A stretch of DNA of 64,000 nucleotides from Thalassotalea marina (GCF_014656435.1 NZ_BNCK01000009.1:62001-126000), one strand, 5' to 3'. Counted from the stretch's first letter, positions 29,386-37,901 are shown. Notes: a model not told the origin generated them from the sequence alone. Translations and numbers: made by a program.

Positions 29386-29856
29386 TTATTTTATTTTTTC
29401 TATAGGCTTAACACACATAAAGTATGCCCATGAAATTAAAACAATTTGTAGTGGTAATCTAATTAATAAATAAACTGGTCCCCATTGATGGCCTCCTAGC
29501 CCAATACTATTAAATGCGGCATAGATATTGGCGGGAAAAAAAACAACAAACACTACTATGGCCATTTTCGCGGCCAAAATACGGTATTGTGGCAGAAATA
29601 ATCCAATGGCTATGACTAACTCTATTACACCTGTTACATAAACTAATGCCAACCTAAATGGCACCCAAGCAGGCAGCATATCAATCATTCCTTGGGTTTT
29701 GACAAAATGCCCCATTGCAAAAAATAAAAATGCCAAACCCAATCCCCATGCGGCAAATTTTTGGCGACTAAAGTCTTCATTTTTATGCTTCCCTACAATA
29801 AACGCTATTACTAATGGCGAACTAAGAAGAAACAATATAATCAGTGGCGTAATCAT
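29386..29856 (-). CDS. DoxX-family membrane protein
   Basis: 156 residues, four predicted helices (LIILFLLSSPLVIAFIVG, WGLGLAFLFFAMGHF, VYVTGVIELVIAIGLFL, MAIVVFVVFFPANIYAAF). The GHF and GVIEL segments match DoxX-like proteins. DoxX members are linked to quinone or thiosulfate oxidation and to oxidative stress complexes, but many are uncharacterised. It lies 28 bases after the DinB gene, probably in the same operon. Confidence 0.8.
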   Translation of the reverse strand: MITPLIILFLLSSPLVIAFIVGKHKNEDFSRQKFAAWGLGLAFLFFAMGHFVKTQGMIDMLPAWVPFRLALVYVTGVIELVIAIGLFLPQYRILAAKMAIVVFVVFFPANIYAAFNSIGLGGHQWGPVYLLIRLPLQIVLISWAYFMCVKPIEKIK

Positions 29857-29884
29857 GTTGAACTACCTTATTTAGTTAAATTTA

Positions 29885-30385
29885 TCACAATTTTTTAGAC
29901 ATTCTTCGATGAGGTTCAATTTGGTGTAAATAGCGAGTAAATGTATCTTTAGGTCGTTCTAAATCATTTGACGCTAATACTCTTGAAGCCATTCCACGAT
30001 GGTTGCTGCCATGCATCAGTAAGTGCAACAGCACTTCTGGAACTGACATGCTACCGTTGTCACCATCAACAAATTGAAACGATACCCTTTGATGCTGTAT
30101 TTCTGGTGTTAAATGTTTAGCAAATTCTATTAACCAATCATCACACTCCAGCATAAAGGCTCTAAGTTCATCTATGGTAGGGGTATTTAAGGTATTATCA
30201 GCTTGATAAAGTTCAGGCGTATCTGAAAGTCGACTGATAAAAAGACTATCAACGACAGACGTATGGTTTAATATTCGCAGGAAAAAGGTTTTGTCTTTTT
30301 CATTAAGTAAATCAAGTTGTGGCCCCTCAATATCTAATAGCGCTTTGTTTGCTGCCTTTTTATATTTAAATGCACTTACAAACAT
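29885..30385 (-). CDS. DinB-family protein, putative thiol transferase
   Basis: 166 residues from the ATG at 30385 (GGAG six bases upstream); a TTG codon directly before it is less likely. The DinB four-helix fold is indicated by the metal-binding histidines: one in RILNHTSVVD and two in HLLMHGSNHRGM. Members of this family are metal-dependent thiol S-transferases or isomerases, using bacillithiol or mycothiol in other phyla. The thiol used here is unknown; glutathione is likely given two GST neighbours. It sits between the GST-like gene and DoxX. Confidence 0.82.
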   Translation of the reverse strand: MFVSAFKYKKAANKALLDIEGPQLDLLNEKDKTFFLRILNHTSVVDSLFISRLSDTPELYQADNTLNTPTIDELRAFMLECDDWLIEFAKHLTPEIQHQRVSFQFVDGDNGSMSVPEVLLHLLMHGSNHRGMASRVLASNDLERPKDTFTRYLHQIEPHRRMSKKL

Positions 30386-30477
30386 CAAATACTCCTATTA
30401 CACAAAACAGGAGTATAATGTTTGGGACATAACATTTATATGAACAAAGTGTAACAATATTATTTAGTTAACACTCA

Positions 30478-30511
30478 TTTAGAAACACAAAATCCGTTCC
30501 GTGTTTCTAAA
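30478..30511 (-). terminator. hairpin between the GST-like and DinB genes
   Basis: TTTAGAAACAC (30478-30488) and GTGTTTCTAAA (30501-30511) are a perfect 11-bp inverted repeat just beyond the GST-like stop. No T run follows on the minus strand, so it could be a partial terminator or an mRNA-stabilising stem within the operon. Confidence 0.45.
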
Positions 30512-30522
30512 AAATAAGACTA

Positions 30523-31140
30523 TTATGCGCCTTGCGGAATGGCATGGCTTGCACCTTCTTGCTCAAATGCTTCAACAAATACGTCGTGTTTACTGACTTC
30601 ATTTACTAAGCGTTTAACATTGTCCCCTAGTTTGATTGGGTAATCAGGGAAAAAATTGCCCCAGTTAACATAGATAGCCAGCAAATAGTCAATCACTGAT
30701 ACTTTATATCCCAAGATATAAGGACGCTGTTCTAGTCGTTGTTCAACAATTTGCCAAGTTGATGAGATTTGATTGGCTAACGTTGCCATATATTCGGCCT
30801 TTGCTTCACCCTCTGCCATCAAACGATTGGCTGTAAATAATTGGCTATAAGCTGGATGTAACGTTGCATAGTTAAACATTAACCACTGCTTAAATTCTGC
30901 AGGGTCACCAAACTCGCTATGAGCGACATTAGCCTGTTCTAACAGATGTAATACAATGGCCGCACCTTCATAAATAACTTTTTCTCCATTGATCAGTGCA
31001 GGAACATTATTAGTTGGCACTAATGTTTTGTAATTTGGTAATTCATCTCTATGAACAACTTCAGCAGGAATATTTAAGGTTTTCATCAAAATATTGATAC
31101 CGGTTGAACAGGTGCCTGGTAACGAAACTAAGGTATACAT
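30523..31140 (-). CDS. glutathione S-transferase-like protein
   Basis: 205 residues. Thioredoxin-fold N-terminus with SLPGTCSTGINILMKTLNI and NNVPALINGEKVIYEGAAIV, in which Glu replaces the Glu-Ser pair as EGA. The helical C-terminal domain is shorter than usual. AGGAG precedes the ATG. It follows the tautomerase gene by one base, so the two are coupled. The family catalyses glutathione-dependent conjugation or reduction; the target is unknown. Confidence 0.82.
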   Translation of the reverse strand: MYTLVSLPGTCSTGINILMKTLNIPAEVVHRDELPNYKTLVPTNNVPALINGEKVIYEGAAIVLHLLEQANVAHSEFGDPAEFKQWLMFNYATLHPAYSQLFTANRLMAEGEAKAEYMATLANQISSTWQIVEQRLEQRPYILGYKVSVIDYLLAIYVNWGNFFPDYPIKLGDNVKRLVNEVSKHDVFVEAFEQEGASHAIPQGA

Positions 31141-31141
31141 A

Positions 31142-31363
31142 TTATTCTCCTAACGATGATTGATTGTGTTGTTGTCGGTATTGCGTTACCGGAAGCCCAG
31201 CAACGCCCCAGTTGTCCATGAAAACTTCTTCTATTACTACAAATGTTGTTGCTGGGTCTTTATCAAGTACTCGCGACAACATGTCGGTGGTTTCATGAAT
31301 TAACATAGCTTTTTGTTCTGCGCTGACGCCTTCGTCAGTCACTTGAATTTTTACGTAGGGCAT
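31142..31363 (-). CDS. 4-oxalocrotonate tautomerase family protein
   Basis: 73 residues. Met is followed by Pro, which becomes the catalytic N-terminal Pro after Met removal (PYVKIQVTDEGVSAEQK). VFMDNWGVAGLPVTQYR near the C-terminus resembles the PptA/tautomerase_2 group. These small oligomeric enzymes shift keto-enol double bonds in unsaturated acids. AGGAAG precedes the ATG, and the gene lies nine bases after the NTF2-like gene. Confidence 0.85.
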   Translation of the reverse strand: MPYVKIQVTDEGVSAEQKAMLIHETTDMLSRVLDKDPATTFVVIEEVFMDNWGVAGLPVTQYRQQHNQSSLGE

Positions 31364-31372
31364 AATGCTTCC

Positions 31373-31753
31373 TTATGTGTTGATTTCGGTGTAGTGAAAA
31401 ACTTTGCTAATGATCTGCCAGCGACCATCAATTTTTAACAAACTTAAAAAATCGGTAAATGAGCGCGGTAAAATTTGGCATTGCACCTTGGCTAAAGCCG
31501 TTGATTCTCCAACAAGGTCAATGACAATAATTTTATCTTTACGCTCTTGGCCTAAGCTGGCGGGAGAAGTTCGCTGGCGAACATTGTTAAAATATTGCTG
31601 CATCGACAAATGCAATAACTCTCCACCTGTCGTGCACGAATAATAGGCATTTGGGTGAAACACCTTGGCAAGTTTTGCAGCGTCTGCTTGATACAGCCCA
31701 TCAAAATACTCAGCTAACAATGCCTCTATTTGTTGGTTGTCAGTCATCATCAT
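31373..31753 (-). CDS. NTF2/SnoaL-like protein (putative lumazine-binding type)
   Basis: 126 residues with the NTF2-like cone fold signature: an N-terminal helix (IEALLAEYFDGLYQADAAKL), FHPNAYYS, and a C-terminal strand ending LLKIDGRWQIISKVFHY. It starts at one of three successive ATGs. Family members act as isomerases, hydrolases or ligand-binding proteins. It is the first gene of the minus-strand cluster and is divergent from a LysR gene 85 bases away, the likely regulator. Confidence 0.75.
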   Translation of the reverse strand: MMMTDNQQIEALLAEYFDGLYQADAAKLAKVFHPNAYYSCTTGGELLHLSMQQYFNNVRQRTSPASLGQERKDKIIVIDLVGESTALAKVQCQILPRSFTDFLSLLKIDGRWQIISKVFHYTEINT

Positions 31754-31838
31754 TCCTTGTTTAAATCTAATTGTCCCTAGTTTACTTAACGGCTAGTTGT
31801 TGATAAATTCGCAAAAAACACACAATGAATCTGCAAAA

Positions 31839-32723
31839 ATGCACAGCTGGGACGATTTTAGATATTTTGCGGCAGTTGCCGATACTGGTAGCTTTTCAAA
31901 GGCCGCCAATTTGTTAGGGGTAAACCACTCGACCGTTTCAAGGCGGATTCAAGCATTAGAAGCTTCACATGGAGTTAGACTGTTCGAGCGAACAAACGCA
32001 GGTTATCGTTTAACGGAAGCTGGCGTCTCAATTTATGACATAACACAAAAGCTTGCAGAAGAAGCAAACAAGGCATCACGTATTTTACAAGGGCAAGATG
32101 CAAGGCTTGAAGGTACGATCAATTTAACTATGCCTAATGACATTTTTATGTTTTTAATGGCTAATCCATTGGCAAAGTTTTCACAGCTTCACCCTAATAT
32201 CTCCTTTAACTTATTGTTAAGTAAAGGTTTGAGAAATATGGCTAACCGTGAAGCCGATCTAGCAATTAGAGTAACGGCAACGCCACCAGATTATCTTATC
32301 GGAACTAAAATCGTTCATTTACAACACGGCCTATATGCCAACAAAGATCTTGTCATAAAAGAGATAACACCAATTATCACTTGGGGTAGTGAACAAGGTG
32401 TGCCAATCTGGGCTTTGCAACACTGTAAAAATCCACGTGTAGTAATGAAAGTAGACGATCTATTTGGCATGCATCAAGCCGTAAAAGCGGGGTTGGGTAT
32501 TGCTCGAATTCCTTGTTTTATCGCCGACATAGTGAAGGATGCCGACGTGATAAGAATGCCTGTGCGTATGCCACCGTCCGATTTTGCAGTATGGGTGCTA
32601 CACCATCAAGATTTAAGGCGTTCAGCAAAAGTAAACCAGTGTAGAAGTTACATTAAAGAGGTGCTATTGCAGCACAAGGCTTATTTTTTAGGTGAGATGT
32701 CAGAAAACGTCTTTAGCCCTTAA
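31839..32723 (+). CDS. LysR-family transcriptional regulator, probable regulator of the 28.4-31.8 kb cluster
   Basis: About 294 residues from the ATG at 31839, where LysR homology begins (MHSWDDFRYFAAVADTGSFS). An upstream TTG would add 14 unconserved residues. The N-terminal winged helix (KAANLLGVNHSTVSRRIQAL) is followed by a short effector-binding domain (about 90-280). The divergent position next to the NTF2-tautomerase-GST-DinB-DoxX genes is typical for a LysR regulator acting on its neighbours. The inducer is not known. Confidence 0.88.
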   Translation: MHSWDDFRYFAAVADTGSFSKAANLLGVNHSTVSRRIQALEASHGVRLFERTNAGYRLTEAGVSIYDITQKLAEEANKASRILQGQDARLEGTINLTMPNDIFMFLMANPLAKFSQLHPNISFNLLLSKGLRNMANREADLAIRVTATPPDYLIGTKIVHLQHGLYANKDLVIKEITPIITWGSEQGVPIWALQHCKNPRVVMKVDDLFGMHQAVKAGLGIARIPCFIADIVKDADVIRMPVRMPPSDFAVWVLHHQDLRRSAKVNQCRSYIKEVLLQHKAYFLGEMSENVFSP

Positions 32724-32898
32724 GCTATCATCAACAATAGCCATGTTGCTAGGTGTAAACATTTGTAACTTTCAATGCCAAGCGGGCATCATGTAATAAA
32801 ACTGTAATATTAGTATTTTAGTATCACCACTCCCCACCATCATTGATAAATGCTCTTTAAATTCAACGTACTAATTATAAAAGCAAAAGGTTTAAGAC

Positions 32899-34488
32899 GT
32901 GCCTACACTGCGCTATAAAATAAAAGCTTCATTGGTTGCCACACTGGGAACACTCATTACTATTGCCCTTATTTACCCCGAAGAAATTGCCACTAAAAAA
33001 AGCATCGCACGATCGCAAATACAAACAGAATTTAATTGGTTAAAAAGAGACTTTAACCAACAACTTAAGCAACTATCAGAATTTTTCGATCAACATCAAA
33101 CATTAGAGGCTGGCTGCACTGAAAGTACGTTACTGGCACTACGAAAAGGCCACTTTCAAATTCCTAATGTGGCAGAGTTTGGCATAGTTAATCCCGATGG
33201 TGATTTAGTTTGTACCAGTTGGGGTGAAGTAGATAACAATAAGGATATTAGTGGTCCTAAACCAATTAACCCCGGAAAACTACGATTTTTTGGCCCAGCA
33301 CATACCAGTTTAATTGGTGAAGCCGCCCTAGTGATCGCCAAAACAAGAGCGGATTTTTATGAAATTAACGCACTCATGCCGCAATCAATTTTAAACGGCC
33401 ATTTAAAGGAATTAGATAGCCGGTACACTTTTGCCGCCATTGTGCATACCAATACAGGTGTTCCTCTTTCGATAGTTGGTAAATATTCTTTGCCAGTAAA
33501 TCAGCAGCTATTCCCGCTAAAAACCTTTATCGCTCAAGATGGCAGTACTTTTGATGATTTAAGTAAACAGTTTCTAATTGCAGAGCCTTTGAGTAATTTA
33601 CCCAGTTTGTCGATGATGATCGCCATTAAACATGACGAACTTTATAAAGACAGCTATTCACCTTCTGCCATCAACATCTTGTTGTTTGCCGCGTGTTTTG
33701 CCGGTTTATTTTTTCTGACTAAAAGTTATCAAGAATTGTATCGCAGTCGAAAAAGTAAATTACTTCATGCCATGCAAACCGGACAGTTTATCAATCACTA
33801 TCAACTAATTTGGGATAGCAACCAGCAGAAATATGTCGGTATGGAAACGTTAGCCAGACAAGTCCACCCAGTTGAAGGCTTGTTGTCACCAGATAGATTC
33901 CTGCCAGAAATAGAACAAAACAACTTAAACATACCACTAACTTGCGCTGTTTTAGACAATCTATATGCCGATTTTAGTCACTCGCCATTAAAGCTAAATG
34001 AGATAAAAATAAACATCAATATTACGGGTGAACATTTAAAAGATACCGAATTTCATGACAAAGTGATTCAGTTAAAATCACTCATTCCCAATTTAGTATT
34101 AGAGTTGACAGAAACTGAATTAGTGGAATTAGATGATAGCACTGTGATAAACGCAATCGACAAATTTAAGGCACATAAGATTTTATTGGCCATTGATGAT
34201 TTTGGTACAGGTTACGCAGGACTGCAGTATTTACGCCAACTGCCATTTGATATTTTAAAAATAGACCGCAGCTTTATATCGGCCATAGGTACAGAATCGC
34301 ATTTGAGCAAAATGCTTGATGCGTTAATCGATTTAGCAAAAAAACTTAATTTAGATATTGTCGCAGAAGGTGTGGAAACAAAAATTCAGGCTCAGTATTT
34401 AGAAAGTAAAGGCGTGCATTTGCATCAGGGCTGGCTTTATCATAAAGCCAGTCCTATCAACCAGTTGCCCCCACTTAGGGCAAACTAA
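32899..34488 (+). CDS. CSS-motif EAL-domain cyclic-di-GMP phosphodiesterase
   Basis: 529 residues, GTG start. An N-terminal membrane helix, a periplasmic CSS-type domain (about 35-235) with conserved Cys in EAGCTESTLLAL and LVCTSWGE, a second helix (about 252-272), then EAL. The catalytic residues are present: Glu in GMETLAR (the EAL position reads ETL), Asn in NINITGEHL, LELTETE, the metal site IDDFGTGYAGL, Lys in FDILKIDRSF and VAEGVETK. It hydrolyses c-di-GMP; CSS domains sense periplasmic redox state through their disulfide. It ends overlapping the MarR gene on the other strand by four bases. Confidence 0.92.
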   Translation: MPTLRYKIKASLVATLGTLITIALIYPEEIATKKSIARSQIQTEFNWLKRDFNQQLKQLSEFFDQHQTLEAGCTESTLLALRKGHFQIPNVAEFGIVNPDGDLVCTSWGEVDNNKDISGPKPINPGKLRFFGPAHTSLIGEAALVIAKTRADFYEINALMPQSILNGHLKELDSRYTFAAIVHTNTGVPLSIVGKYSLPVNQQLFPLKTFIAQDGSTFDDLSKQFLIAEPLSNLPSLSMMIAIKHDELYKDSYSPSAINILLFAACFAGLFFLTKSYQELYRSRKSKLLHAMQTGQFINHYQLIWDSNQQKYVGMETLARQVHPVEGLLSPDRFLPEIEQNNLNIPLTCAVLDNLYADFSHSPLKLNEIKININITGEHLKDTEFHDKVIQLKSLIPNLVLELTETELVELDDSTVINAIDKFKAHKILLAIDDFGTGYAGLQYLRQLPFDILKIDRSFISAIGTESHLSKMLDALIDLAKKLNLDIVAEGVETKIQAQYLESKGVHLHQGWLYHKASPINQLPPLRAN

Positions 34489-35063
34489 CTCTTACTCTTT
34501 TTATGCCAGCGGATTAATTCTTTTTGATCGGCTGGCGCTTCATTACCCGCTGCGATTAACTCAACAGCTTGCTCTGCCAGTAACTGCTCAGCCTTATTTT
34601 CGATGCGTTCTAACATGTCATAAAAAGCGTAAATTTCATCTTGTGATAGCACACTTTCCAATTGTTCACTGCGCTGATTTAGCGCCTGAGTAACCCCTTT
34701 ATAAAGTGCTAAACCTTGTTCATTTAATACCAGATTTTTAACATTTTTCTTAAATGCGTCAGGTTGTGATTCAATCAATCCAAGCGTCTTTAACTTTTTA
34801 ACGGCTCTACTGACGGTATAAGAATCAAGCCTTGACTGATAGGCAATATCAGCTGACTTAATTGGCATATAAGAGCCAATATTTAAGAGAACACGTAGCT
34901 CTCTTGGCTCTAGGTCAGATAAATTTCTGATTTTCCAATCTCGATTCAACGCCAGTAAGTTACTGACGACAGCAACACGAAATGGTAAATGGCCACTGAG
35001 ATCTAAAGGTTCTTTATGTTCAGTAGTTAACTGAAAAGCAAGGCGACGTGCTGAGTTTTTAAT
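34485..35063 (-). CDS. MarR-family transcriptional regulator with non-canonical start
   Basis: The winged-helix domain is clear (IKSADIAYQSRLDSYTVSRA, then KKLKTLGLIESQ). The first usual start codon in frame is a TTG at 34949, but reading further upstream gives a conserved MarR N-terminus (LDLSGHLPFRVAVVSNLLAL) back to a stop at 35067. The best candidate is an ATT at 35063 with AGGA about eight bases before it. An ATG at 35070 is out of frame by one base and stops after three codons (ATG ACT TAT TAA). So this is either a rare ATT start or a one-base frameshift. It faces the AhpD-like gene. Confidence 0.75.
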   Translation of the reverse strand: MKNSARRLAFQLTTEHKEPLDLSGHLPFRVAVVSNLLALNRDWKIRNLSDLEPRELRVLLNIGSYMPIKSADIAYQSRLDSYTVSRAVKKLKTLGLIESQPDAFKKNVKNLVLNEQGLALYKGVTQALNQRSEQLESVLSQDEIYAFYDMLERIENKAEQLLAEQAVELIAAGNEAPADQKELIRWHKKSKS

Positions 35064-35141
35064 AAGTCATATCCTATCAACAACTAATGGCAAAACTTTA
35101 CCACTTCCGGTCGAAAAATTCATAACAAAAATTAATTTATG

Positions 35142-35159
35142 TTGCATATGCAATATAAT
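35142..35159 (+). promoter_or_regulatory. probable MarR operator and -10 box of the AhpD-like gene
   Basis: TTGCATATGCAA (35142-35153) is a perfect 12-bp palindrome and is immediately followed by a consensus TATAAT (35154-35159). It lies between the divergent MarR and AhpD-like genes. Its place in the promoter spacer is where a repressor would block RNA polymerase. The -35 (ATTAAT-like) is poor. Confidence 0.6.
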
Positions 35160-35207
35160 ACATATATGTTAATGGGTAATATTTCACCAAACAAAAGGGA
35201 ACCTGTT

Positions 35208-35798
35208 ATGCCTTTAGTTAATCCACTGGCTACCGATACCAATGAAGAAGTTGCAGAATTAGCAAAGTTTTTTAACGAAACGTTAGGTTTTTGCCCCAAT
35301 AGCGTTTTAACCATGCAACGACGCCCTGCTATTGCCACAGCGTTTATTAATTTAAATAAAGCAGTCATGGCAAACGAAGGCCGTGTCACGTCAGAACAAA
35401 AACGGTTAATTGGTTATCTAACCAGCGCTAATACCGGCTGTCGTTATTGCGAAGCTCACACTATTTTGGCGGCAGAACGTTATGGTGGAACAGCTGAACG
35501 TTTAGACAATATTTGGTCTTTTAGAGAAAGCGACTTATATACCAACGCAGAAAAAGCGGCTTTTGAATTTGCTTTAGCGGCCTCAAGTGTTCCTAATGCC
35601 GTTGATGAGCCTATTGCGCAAGCACTCCATGAATACTGGGATGAAGGTGAAATTGTCGAAATCTTAGGTGTAATTGCCTTATTTGGTTATTTAAATCGCT
35701 GGAACGACTCAATGGGCACAACAATGGAAGATGGCGCAGTTGATGCAGGTCAACGGCTTTTAAATAATACTAGTTGGCAACGCGGTAAACATATTTAA
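35208..35798 (+). CDS. carboxymuconolactone decarboxylase / AhpD-like peroxidase-related protein
   Basis: 196 residues from the ATG at 35208 (AAAGGGAA upstream); the frame is open 23 codons further but without signal. The alkylhydroperoxidase core is SANTGCRYCEAHTILAAERY, with the redox CxxC and following His. Paired helices before and after match the CMD family. AhpD-like members reduce peroxides through their thiols. The divergent MarR gene and operator suggest induction by a phenolic or oxidant signal. A terminator follows. Confidence 0.85.
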   Translation: MPLVNPLATDTNEEVAELAKFFNETLGFCPNSVLTMQRRPAIATAFINLNKAVMANEGRVTSEQKRLIGYLTSANTGCRYCEAHTILAAERYGGTAERLDNIWSFRESDLYTNAEKAAFEFALAASSVPNAVDEPIAQALHEYWDEGEIVEILGVIALFGYLNRWNDSMGTTMEDGAVDAGQRLLNNTSWQRGKHI

Positions 35799-35820
35799 CT
35801 TGCCACCACGAACTTCAATT

Positions 35821-35850
35821 AAAGCTGTGTTTTAATCTTTGCACAGCTTT
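35821..35850 (+). terminator. terminator of the AhpD-like gene
   Basis: AAAGCTGTG (35821-35829) and CACAGCTTT (35842-35850) form a perfect 9-bp stem 22 bases past the stop, followed by AATCTTCT. The T tract is moderate. Confidence 0.6.
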
Positions 35851-36050
35851 AATCTTCTATGTTCACAGACCCCGTAACTACCGTTAGCTCACTGCCAAGA
35901 GTTAAAGTGTAAATCAATTGCTACATATTAAATGCCTACTGATTAAAAATTGATTTCCTTTTTCTCCCATTACCCGATATGTTATCCAGCTCACTGCTCA
36001 CCATAACGATTTAACTACATAGAGCAGGTTTTCAACTAGAGCTAAGAAAC

Positions 36051-37259
36051 ATGTTAAAAAACAAAACCATTGGCAGCACCCTGATTATTGCCGGTACAAC
36101 TATCGGTGCGGGAATGCTTGCTTTGCCTATAGCCTCTGCGGGATTAGGGTTTACTACTGCAATCATTGTACTACTGCTCGCGTGGTGTTTGATGACCTAC
36201 ACAGCACTATTAATGCTGGAAGTTCACCAACACGCAGACACCTCTGCAACACTCAATACACTGGCTAAATCACTGCTAGGGAAAAAAGGGCAAGTTGTCG
36301 CTAATTTCTCCATGATATTTTTGTTTTACGCCTTATGTGCTGCATATATTGCTGGTGGCGGATCGCAACTTCAGATAAAACTTTCACAGTGGTTTTCTGC
36401 TGATATTCCACCGCAATTAGGTGCAATTGCTTTTGCAATTGTATTTGGCTCAATCATTACCTTAGGTACCAGCACGGTTGATAAGGTCAACAGGATATTA
36501 TTCACGGTTAAAATTTTAGTTTTGTTAACCATGTTTTTTATGTTAACGCCATTTGTTCGCGGTCAACACTTGTTAGAAATGCCACTCGAACAAGGCTTTA
36601 TACTCTCGGCATTACCGGTAATATTTACTTCGTTTGGTTTTCATGGCTCAATTCCTTCCATTGTAAAATATGTAGGTATTGATATTAAATCATTGCGCCG
36701 AGTGATGATTATCGGCGCCTCTTTACCATTGGTTATTTATTTATTTTGGCAATTGCTTAGTCAAGGTATCATGGCCCAAGACCAACTTATGGCTAGTGGT
36801 GGCTTAGGTGGTTTTATCAGCTCAGTGTCAGAGAAACTGAACCAACCCAATATTAGCCAAGCCGTTGCTATTTTTGCCGACCTTGCTTTAGCCACTTCAT
36901 TTTTAGGCGTTAGTTTAGGTTTATTTGACTTTTTCAGTGACGCATTAAAAAAAGGCGACGGAAAAAGTGATCGCGTTAAAACCGCAACAATTACCTTTCT
37001 ACCGCCATTATGTTTTGCCTTATTCTACCCACAGGGTTTTATTACCGCGTTGGGCTATGCTGCTATTGCCTTAGTGATACTTGCCGTATTTTTACCTGTC
37101 GCTATGGTATGGAAACAGAGAAAACACCGTCAATACACCCAAGATTGCTACCAGGTAAAAGGTGGTAATCTGGGTTTAATGTCAGCAACCTGTGCGGGTG
37201 TTGCCATTATTACAGCCCAGTGTTTACAAATGTTTGGGGTTATTCCTGCCGTAGGTTAA
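36051..37259 (+). CDS. aromatic amino acid permease (TyrP/Mtr type)
   Basis: 402 residues with about 11 helices. The N-terminus GSTLIIAGTTIGAGMLALPI is the signature of the hydroxy/aromatic amino acid permease family, which imports tyrosine or tryptophan by proton symport. ALCAAYIAGGGSQL and FGFHGSIPSIVKYVG are further family segments. Specificity (TyrP or Mtr) cannot be told from sequence alone. Its own 250-base upstream region holds no other gene. Confidence 0.85.
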   Translation: MLKNKTIGSTLIIAGTTIGAGMLALPIASAGLGFTTAIIVLLLAWCLMTYTALLMLEVHQHADTSATLNTLAKSLLGKKGQVVANFSMIFLFYALCAAYIAGGGSQLQIKLSQWFSADIPPQLGAIAFAIVFGSIITLGTSTVDKVNRILFTVKILVLLTMFFMLTPFVRGQHLLEMPLEQGFILSALPVIFTSFGFHGSIPSIVKYVGIDIKSLRRVMIIGASLPLVIYLFWQLLSQGIMAQDQLMASGGLGGFISSVSEKLNQPNISQAVAIFADLALATSFLGVSLGLFDFFSDALKKGDGKSDRVKTATITFLPPLCFALFYPQGFITALGYAAIALVILAVFLPVAMVWKQRKHRQYTQDCYQVKGGNLGLMSATCAGVAIITAQCLQMFGVIPAVG

Positions 37260-37567
37260 TCTTGCATGTGAAAGAAGCGAGCACCAATCAATGCTTGCTT
37301 CTATGTGCAAATCGAAGGCTATACGATCGAATAGCCCAACAAAAAATAAATTAAGTATACTTTGTGAACAAACTAACGTATCATGCTTGGGCTTTAGAAA
37401 TTTAAAGCTTTATCTATTATCGCACTTTGCGTTTCTTTTTCTTCTTTTATTAATCCTTAAGTTGAACTTGTTTAAACATTTGCTTTATTGGTTAATGTTT
37501 TACATGTTTTGTCTAATGCACTTTTGGTGTTTTTCCACCGTTTTTTAATTAATAAAAGGTTTTACAT
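37260..37567 (+). promoter_or_regulatory. long leader of the cold-shock gene
   Basis: This 308-base gap holds a weak hairpin after the permease (37273-37302), a GGCTAT/ATAGCC stem (37317-37336), a possible -10 box TATACT at 37356-37361, and then about 200 bases of T-rich sequence before the start codon. Long structured 5' UTRs are the rule for cspA-type mRNAs. An 85-codon frame here (37291-37548) is low-complexity and probably not a gene. Confidence 0.45.
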
Positions 37568-37780
37568 ATGTCTGATCCAGTAAATGGTATCGTAAAGTGG
37601 TTCAATGAAGATAAAGGTTTTGGTTTTTTAACACCAAGCAATGGTGGAAAGGACGTTTTTGTTCACTTCCGTTCAATTGTTTCTGGTGGTTACAAATCAC
37701 TATCTGAAGGTCAAGAAGTTCAATTCACTATTGAGCAGGGTCCAAAAGGACCACAAGCTGCAAGCGTAATAGCCATCTAA
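37568..37780 (+). CDS. cold-shock protein, CspA family
   Basis: 70 residues, one cold-shock domain. RNP1 is KGFGFLTPS and RNP2 is DVFVHFRSI. The single OB-fold binds single-stranded RNA and acts as an RNA chaperone. AAAAGG lies eight bases before the ATG. It has a long leader and a strong terminator, so it is monocistronic. Several csp paralogues are usual in such bacteria, so the number (CspA, D or E) is not assigned. Confidence 0.95.
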   Translation: MSDPVNGIVKWFNEDKGFGFLTPSNGGKDVFVHFRSIVSGGYKSLSEGQEVQFTIEQGPKGPQAASVIAI

Positions 37781-37795
37781 CTTCTTCTAAATCCT

Positions 37796-37820
37796 AAGGC
37801 TAGTGCCAACTAGCCTTTTT
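37796..37820 (+). terminator. intrinsic terminator of the cold-shock gene
   Basis: AAGGCTAGT (37796-37804) and ACTAGCCTT (37809-37817) form a perfect 9-bp stem with loop GCCA, followed by TTTTT. Confidence 0.9.
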
Positions 37821-37901
37821 ATACCGTAATACTCCCCTCTGAATTAACCCTCAGCAGTAGTTTTACTGTTTTCCCCTAATACATTTAAAAGTTCAAACAA
37901 A

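Noticed and set aside
37291-37548. 85-codon frame before the cold-shock gene
   Set aside because: Low-complexity Leu/Phe run from T-rich leader sequence; no ribosome site and no recognisable domain.
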